64,000 nt of DNA, from positions 127,699,537 through 127,763,536 of the forward strand of contig CM035164.1 of assembly GCA_020205615.1 (NCBI GenBank). The letters are read 5' to 3'. The notes under the pieces were generated by a model. The model was not told where the DNA came from and made no database searches. It saw only the letters and a list, made by a program, of their open reading frames with translations. Made by a program: the position numbers and the translations under genes. Shown here piece by piece: positions 58,214 through 64,000 of this stretch. Positions within the stretch are counted from its first letter, which is position 1. Each line of letters begins with the position of its first letter. Origin of the DNA: Panax quinquefolius (Eukaryota > Streptophyta > Magnoliopsida > Apiales > Araliaceae).

Positions 58214-58585
58214 GGTGTTAGGAGGTTCGGGTGGACTCGTGACCATTCGATGGTAGCCTTTTTTAAGGTGGTCCTTATGAGTTTATCGGGCCCTTATGGT
58301 GGTAAAACGTCATTGGTGTTAGGAGGTTCGGGTGGACTCGTGACCATTCGATGGTAGCCTTTTCGGCGGTGGTCCTTATGAGTTTGTCGGGCCCTTCGTG
58401 GTAGGCAAACGTCATTGGTGTTAGGAGGTTCGGTGGACTCACCGGCCATTCGATGGCGACCTTTTAATGTGGTCCTTATGAGTTTATCGGGCCCTTCGTG
58501 GTAGGCAAACGCGTCATCTGTTAGGAGGTTCGTGGGACTCGGCCTGACCATTCGATGGTAGCCTTTTTCGGCGGTGGTCCTTAAG
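58214..58585 (+). repeat. ~101-bp tandem repeats in the 3' region of the Tat-like element
   Basis: Four units start GGTGTTAGGAGGTTCGG at about 58214, 58315, 58417 and 58517 (periods 100-102). Each ends with GGTCCTTATGAGTTTATCGG and GGTAGGCAAACGTCAT. They lie between the integrase and the truncated 3' end, exactly where Tat-lineage elements are known to carry variable tandem repeats. Confidence 0.85.
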
Positions 58586-58830
58586 ACCTTGTCGGGCCCC
58601 TTAAGTGGTAGGCAAGTGTCATCTTTAAGACGTTATCGGGCCTGCGTGGTAGGTAATTGTCGATACTTAGACCTTGTCGAGCCTTTCGGGGTAGGCAAGT
58701 GTCATCTTTCGAGACCTTATCGGGGTTCCCTTTGGGTAAGCAAGTGTCATCTTTCGAACTTTATCGGGCCCCTTCGTGGTAGTGGCAAATGTCATCTTTT
58801 GGTTTTATTAGGCCTTTCGGGGTAAACAAA
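58582..58830 (+). repeat. ~44-bp tandem repeats in the 3' region of the Tat-like element
   Basis: About six shorter units (CCTTGTCGGGCC, then GTGGTAGGCAAGTGTCATCT) follow the 101-bp array at roughly 58585, 58629, 58671, 58712, 58756 and 58799. They share the GTCGGGCCC/GGTAGGCAA part of the longer unit, so the two arrays derive from one module by different unit growth. Confidence 0.75.
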
Positions 58831-59221
58831 TCGCTAATGAAGCGGATCATCTCACACTTGATGGCCGATATAAGTATCCCTTTACTTTATTACCTAAATT
58901 TTTTCTAAGTGTCGAGTTCGGAATGCCTCATTCTTTAACTTCATCTTATTTGTTACATGACATGTTTAGTTGTTACTTAACAGTTCGGATTCAGTCCATG
59001 AAAGAGTTTGTGCATCTTTCCACTTAAATAAATATTGGAGTATTGGCAGAAAATAAATATACCGAAGTCATAAGGAATGAAGCCATTTTTCATTAATATA
59101 TAATCTTATTACAATATTAGACAATTTGTACAAAGTCTTATAAATTAAAGAAAACAAAAACAAGAACATCAACTTGAGCGCCATCTTAAATAATCCCAAG
59201 AATCGGTAAGGATGGATCCAA
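58831..59221 (+). mobile_element. 3' non-coding region of the Tat-like element, truncated
   Basis: No coding frame. Continues the 3' region after the arrays, with ATTAAGTAAT-like AT-rich text, and ends at CAAGTTGGCGAC where the family A LTR begins. The Tat polypurine tract and 3' LTR are missing. Confidence 0.5.
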
Positions 59222-61986
59222 GTTGGCGACAACTTATTATTAATGAAATTTAATTTTCTCTATTTATTATTTTGAAATAGTAAGGGTTGATTTGATTAAT
59301 GTGGATAGTTAGGGGTAAAATCATGAATATATTTGAAAAAAATAAGCAAAGTGGTTATAAAATATTCATTGTTGTGAAATAGGGGTTGATATTAATTTGG
59401 TAGTTAGTGGAATATTAAATAAGCAAGTGGTTATAAAATATTCATTGTTGTCGGGAATATTAAATGCAACGGTATTAAATGCGACGACCGATATGTGTGT
59501 GGGCCCATGTGAGCGATTGGATGAAGAAAGCAGACAAATATAAGTTGTTTAAAAATAGCGGCGTAGTTATTCTGAGATTATCTTGTTAAAATACTAAATG
59601 GTTAAAACACGATGCTTACTGCGGTATTGCACCAATTATTGATTCTTACGTGAAGGCCTTTACTCGATATAATGGTTACGATAATTCTTGTTCGATATTT
59701 TATTGATTTAATAATTCTTTGCGTTGATATTTTATATTCTTTGTTGTTTGATAATTGTCATTTACAGTATTTTTCATTATCGAAGCGATAATTCATATTA
59801 TCTGAATAATATTATTAGATAACATTATTGGCGATGTCTAGAAAGTTACATCTAAGGAGAGGTTTGGTCACTAATTGCGCGGCCGATGAGAAAAATTCTT
59901 ATTGGAAAGCCCCTCTTTCTGAGGAGCTGCACGGTTGTCGATATTGTGATTACGTAATATTATTTGTGAATAATTAATTATTGATTCATATGATGAGAAA
60001 ATATTGATTTTATGTGGATATAGATGGAGAAAATTTTTAATGTGACAATTGTTGAAAATTGAAATTTTATCTTTTACGATAAAATAATTCATTTAAATAT
60101 ATTATTATATTTTAATAATATAATAATGGTGATATTTTACAACGAATGTGGGATATATGAGTATCTGAGGAGGAAGAGTATTTTTGTTGCAATAAATGTT
60201 TAAAACATATTAAACATGTCGGTGGACCCCATTTATTATTTGAAATTTGATTATAGCTTTGTAAAATTGCCCGTTTGTGGATTTGGTCAATTTTGTTTTG
60301 AATTTGGAAAAACTTTCTTACGCAAAGTTGTAGAAATTGAATTTCCTATAAAAACTCATGAGATTCAATTTTACGATAAAAGGGCTATTTATTGTGAATT
60401 ATTGAAGTTAGAAGCTCAAAATAATTGATTTTGGAAGTTTTAATTATTATTTTAAAGAAAAACGTTTTTTTGCATTTAAGTGGGCTAACATGTGATATTA
60501 ATTGCTGAAATCAGATCTTCAAAAGATGGGCTAAGAAATTTATAATATATATTAATATTTTATTAAATTTTACGCTTTGGTGTTCTAGCGTTTTCTATAT
60601 AAATAGGGTCTTGGGTTAGAATTGAAAATCACACGAAGCGAAGTTTTCTCTCTATATTATCGGCGTATTCTTGTGAGTATTTTGAGTATACTTTGAGTAT
60701 TGTTATCGGTCTGAGTTCAAGTTGAGCCTTATATATCAGGTGTTTCAATTTAGAAATCTTGATCTTTTCGAGGTAAGGGATGTTATTTTCTTCTCGAATG
60801 ATATTATTTCTTGATATCATTATCTTTGAAATATTAGTTGGAACTTTTTATCAAATTTGGAACTTTTTCATGTATGGGGTTACTATTCATGAGTTCTTAT
60901 TCACGAGTTACTATTCATTTACTTATTCACGAGAGTTTCTGATTCTTATTCACGATTCTTATTCACGAGTACTTTAAGCGAAGAAGATGTTTTTTGTGGA
61001 ATTTCTATCTTTTGGTGTCGAGATTCTTATTCACGTATCGGCCTTATTCACGTATCTGACCTTATTCATAGAAAAATAAAATTTCTTCTTTTTGTCCAAA
61101 ATATCTATTACGGATACTAGCTTTGATTGTATCCATGTTTTGATCATTCTTGAATTTTACACCACTATGATTATTTTTGAGGTATTTTTGAACATGGATA
61201 AAACAAAAAATCTGAATCCTTAATCCTTAATCCTTGTCATTTTGTTTCCTTTGGATTCGTTTCTTTAAAAAATATTTTCATCATCCTCGGTCTTAAATGA
61301 TGATATTATTGAATATCTTTGGCACATGTAGTGCAAAGATGAATGATTCTGAAGAATATCTTTGGCGTAGTGCAAAGATGAGCAGTGTTTAGATGAACAT
61401 GACCAAGTGATGAATATCTTTGGCTGTAGTGCAAAGATGAATATTTGATTCGGATGTATATTGATTGATGTTACGGGGATAAAAGATAGATGATGAACTT
61501 TTAAATTCATACATAGAAGATAGTAGTTTGCATTCTCTACTTAACTCTTCTAATGAATTATTATTTCATTGCGAATATTGATTTAAAATTTGTTGTCTAT
61601 TGTATTACATTAGATTTTTCCTGTTGAAGACTAACGATAATTTGTTGTATATTATCTTAGTCATAATATTCTTTCTTGGGCTAGTTGAGCTCACCCTTTT
61701 CCTTTTTGTTCCATTTTTCTTCTCGGGAGGCGAGAATATAGCGCGATGCAGTCGGGGTATATGGAATGAAGGTTTTAGAAAGGATTGTTTAGTAGTCCTC
61801 ACCATTTTGTAAAATAATGTATCGATAAATGTGATGAGGATTTATTTGAGTATAGATATTATCAGAAGATAATATTTGTATTCAAACTCACAGTTTTCTT
61901 GTTGTAATAATAAAGTTGTAGTTGTTTACATGTACCATGTATTGACACTCGAGAATGGGTGATGTATACCTATTTTGGGGGCGTCG
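59222..61986 (+). mobile_element. 5' LTR of copy A3, about 2.76 kb
   Basis: The start TGTAAGACCCC is garbled here (GGCGACAACTTATTATTAAT), but from CAACTTATTATTAA the match to family A is complete to GGGGGCGTCGCGG at 61986. TATA box at 60598-60605; ATTCACG repeats about 60890-61060; CTTTGG-type units 61310-61440. A ~75-base section is partly doubled at 59330-59460 (two copies of AAGTGGTTATAAAATATTCA). Confidence 0.85.
60598..60605 (+). promoter_or_regulatory. LTR TATA box (copy A3)
   Basis: TATAAATA with the same leader context (GGGTC-TTGGGTTAGAATTGAA) as in copies A1 and A2. This is the probable promoter of the copy running off the window. Confidence 0.65.
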
Positions 61987-62170
61987 CGGTTAGTATCGAG
62001 CTTAGGGATATGATCTCTGGCGGAGATCGGGAATAGAACTAGGAGGGAGGCAGAGTAAATCCTTATTTAGTGTGTCTACTAAGCTTATTTTTTAGTTGGT
62101 CGATATATAGGATATTATGTGATATATTGATTTCCTTAATTAACCCTTGTTTTATGGCGATGTTTTGAGA
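61987..62170 (+). other. Primer-binding site and leader (copy A3)
   Basis: GGTTAGTATCGAGCTTAGGG (about 61988-62007) is the TGGTATCGAGC site with one change; then a leader matching 9947-10125. Confidence 0.65.
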
Positions 62171-63320
62171 ATGTCGTTGAGAATATTAACAATGGAAATG
62201 AGGCCAGTGGAGCGCTTTTGTACTCACCAGCGAGGAGAGCGTCTGCACAGTTGGCAATGTTCCTCCTGTGAACAACACCATTGAGCGAGATGATGAGCGA
62301 GGGGATGTTTAGAAGCTTTTTGCGTTCATGCAAAATCGAGACGAGGAGACTTCGTGTTCAAAATACGGAGGAGAAATGATAGCAATTCACGGGTTATCAC
62401 AACCAACGATTCAAGAGTTGGGACCACGAATTTAAGGAAAAGCGGATCCGATCATGGCGGAAACATGGGTCAAACAAATTACAGAGATATTCGATGTCTT
62501 GGGATGCGGAGAAACGAAGGTTCCATTCGCCACCTTTATGTTAAAATGGCGAAGCGGATTCTTCTTGGTGGGAGTGCATGAAGCGTACCCATCCGGCCCT
62601 TTTCGGCGTGTCTTGGGAGAGCGTTTGAAACTATTTAATGACAAATACTTTCACGAAAGTGTTAAATCGTATGAAGGAAGTGGAGTTTATTAGTTAGAAA
62701 CAAAACAACATGGCGGTGTCTCGATGCGAGGCAAAGTTTGCGAGTTATCGAGTTTGCACCTCATTTGGTGGAGAATGAGGAGCGTATGGCGCGGATGTTT
62801 CTTAGAGGTTTGAAACCCGCGTCGTCGATATCTCATTTCTCATAAATTTTCTCTCTATTAGGATGTTGTAAGCGAGGGCTCAATTATTAGGCGAGATAAC
62901 GAGTATGTTCAGTGAGGGACCCTGACGAGGATCGTACGGAGATAGCGATCAGCGAAATAATGATAACCGGCGGAAAAAAAGCAGACGGACAAAAATGGTA
63001 ACCACTCTGGTGGTAATCATAGCCATGAAAATAGAAGAAGCGAGTCGGGAGGAGATTTTAAAGGAGATTTAACAACGACCATATGAAGGCAGCGGTCTTG
63101 GCGACAAGCTGGTTCTAAGGGAGAAAACGACCACCGGTCGTATCTTGCTAAATCTGGGAAAAGAGGACATATCGGTCAAAGCGCCCTAGCAGATTCAAGG
63201 TATGCTATAATTGTGGAAAGGAAGGACATATAAACTCGAGATTATGCGATGGCGAAACCTAGTTCAATGAGGACGGTGACTCGAAAAGATTATCCCGAAA
63301 AAAATCAAAGTCAGCGATTA
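62171..63320 (+). pseudogene. Gag of copy A3, frameshifted
   Basis: ATG at 62171 (in phase with the A2 start). The capsid core is read in pieces: TKVPFATFMLKWRSGFF (about 62512-62560) and NDKYFHESVKSYEGSGVY (62637-62690), in two frames. The zinc knuckle near 63195-63245 keeps its N-terminal half as CYNCGKEGH, which shows the ancestral Cys replaced by Tyr in A2; the last Cys spacing is off by one residue. Frameshifts at about 62500 and 62700. Confidence 0.75.
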
Positions 63321-63389
63321 GGGAAGGCGTTTGTTGTGGTTGGTCAAAATCGAGGACCCAAGCGAGGTGATCATCGGGTAAGCTATTTA

Positions 63390-63755
63390 TAAATTCTTGC
63401 GAAGTTTATACCTTACTTGATCTGGGTCTTTACCCATTCATTTATCTCTCTCTGCGTGTGCTCAGCGTTTAAACTTGACTCAGGAGAAATTAGACTTTGA
63501 CTGTCTGTGGAAACTCAGTTAGGAAAAACTTTCATCACATCCATTTGTTTATAAATCTTGTTTGATTCAAGTTGGCACCATTACCTTACACATTGACCTT
63601 ATCTCTTTAAAGATACTTGCTTTTGATGTGATTTTAGGGATTGATTGGTTAACTACTCATCATGCCAAATTGATTGTTTTAAATAAGGTTGTTAGTTTTC
63701 ATATTCCTAACTTGACTGTTTGTATGCAATTCAAACAACTAAACCATTAAAATCA
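63390..63755 (+). pseudogene. Protease of copy A3
   Basis: Starts YTLLDLGLY, where A2 has YTLLDTGST, so the active site D-T-G is disturbed by a base change or indel. The C-terminal half (63562-63750) reads IQVGTITLHIDLISLKILAF and D-V-I-L-G-I-D-W-L-T-T-H-H-A in one frame. RT begins beyond 63760 and is cut by the window edge. Confidence 0.72.
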
Positions 63756-64000
63756 ATCAACATCATATCTAATCATAAAAGCTATTCGTTTATTGAAAAG
63801 CGGATGTCAAGCTTTCTTAGCCCATGTTATGGATTTGAATAAAGACACGTCAATTTGAATAATATTCTGTTGTTATTGACTTTCTGGCGTATTTCTGAAG
63901 AACTTCCGGTCTACCCCGAGCGTGAAGTTGAATTCTTTATTGATCTTGAACACATACAAAGCCCATTTCTAAAACCCCATATCGAATGGCTCTATTGAAC

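Larger units (their letters stand above)
51404..59221 (+). mobile_element. Tat/Retand-like Ty3/gypsy element with second RNase H
   Basis: A plus-strand element beginning with an LTR (TGTTGGGCC at 51404). It reads gag, protease, RT, RNase H, a second (archaeal-type) RNase H and integrase in order, then a long 3' region with tandem repeats (58214-58830). The extra RNase H between RNase H and integrase and the Gag/integrase motifs define the Tat lineage (Retand/Ogre group). No 3' LTR is seen: the 3' region is cut by a family A LTR at 59222. All frames are broken many times. Confidence 0.83.
59222..64000 (+). mobile_element. Ty3/gypsy chromovirus (family A, copy A3), continues beyond the window
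   Basis: Complete 5' LTR (59222-61986), primer-binding site, leader, gag (ATG 62171), protease (about 63390-63750) and the start of RT, still open at the window edge. The layout equals A2 before its deletion. It lies next to the truncated Tat-like element with no target-site duplication visible. Confidence 0.87.

Noticed and set aside
1..64000. A new defence, biosynthetic or other multi-gene system
   Set aside because: Apart from the MATE gene, every recognisable coding segment belongs to retrotransposon gag-pol. No other gene cluster was visible on either strand.

Overview
This is a repeat-dominated stretch of a flowering-plant nuclear genome, probably a eudicot. The evidence is a spliced plant-type MATE/DTX transporter gene, plant Ty3/gypsy retrotransposons of two lineages (a chromodomain-bearing Del/Tekay-like chromovirus and a Tat/Retand-like element with a second RNase H), solo LTRs with 5-bp target-site duplications, MITE-like elements and AT-rich intergenic DNA. 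I saw no tRNA, rRNA, CRISPR array or bacterial-style operon.

Layout. 1-1344: non-coding, LTR-like DNA. 1345-8549: minus-strand chromovirus ('family A') with degraded pol and gag and a complete ~2.7-kb LTR at its right. 8550-15090: a second family A element on the plus strand, head to head with the first; its 5' LTR starts at the TATA box, and it keeps leader, gag, protease, RNase H, integrase, chromodomain, polypurine tract and part of the 3' LTR, but has lost the RT core. 15090-21678: a mosaic of partial LTRs in alternating orientations, with a Tat/Athila-type fragment. 20528-35610: a ~7.5-kb tandem segmental duplication. Each copy holds part of a family A LTR, a 57-bp tandem-repeat array split by a 2.7-kb solo LTR with CATGC target-site duplications, LTR-derived DNA, and a minus-strand gag/protease remnant of a related element ('family B'). 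The second copy runs into the complete family B LTR ending at 37807. 37808-43117: AT-rich DNA with MITE-like and dispersed repeats and a GGGGCT hexamer tract. 43118-47857: the only host gene recognised, a seven-exon MATE transporter with a 2.07-kb solo LTR in intron 1, a 4-bp frameshifting duplication in exon 2 and an in-frame stop in exon 5. 47858-51403: intergenic, ending in a hAT-like MITE. 51404-59221: a plus-strand Tat/Retand-like element whose 3' region carries tandem repeats. 59222-64000: a third family A element, plus strand, with complete 5' LTR, gag, protease and the start of pol, running off the window.

The retrotransposon parts form a nested, recombined landscape rather than a pathway. 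No retrotransposon here is intact. The most noteworthy structural theme is a short LTR module (core CACTACGGCCAAAGAT) found a few times in each LTR and expanded into a satellite-like 57-bp array in one of them. I found no new defence system or gene cluster. Much apparent damage in the retroelements may be sequence error at CAG/CTG-type sites; one sign is that every recognisable primer-binding site reads TATCGAGC where the plant initiator-tRNA-Met site is TATCAGAGC.
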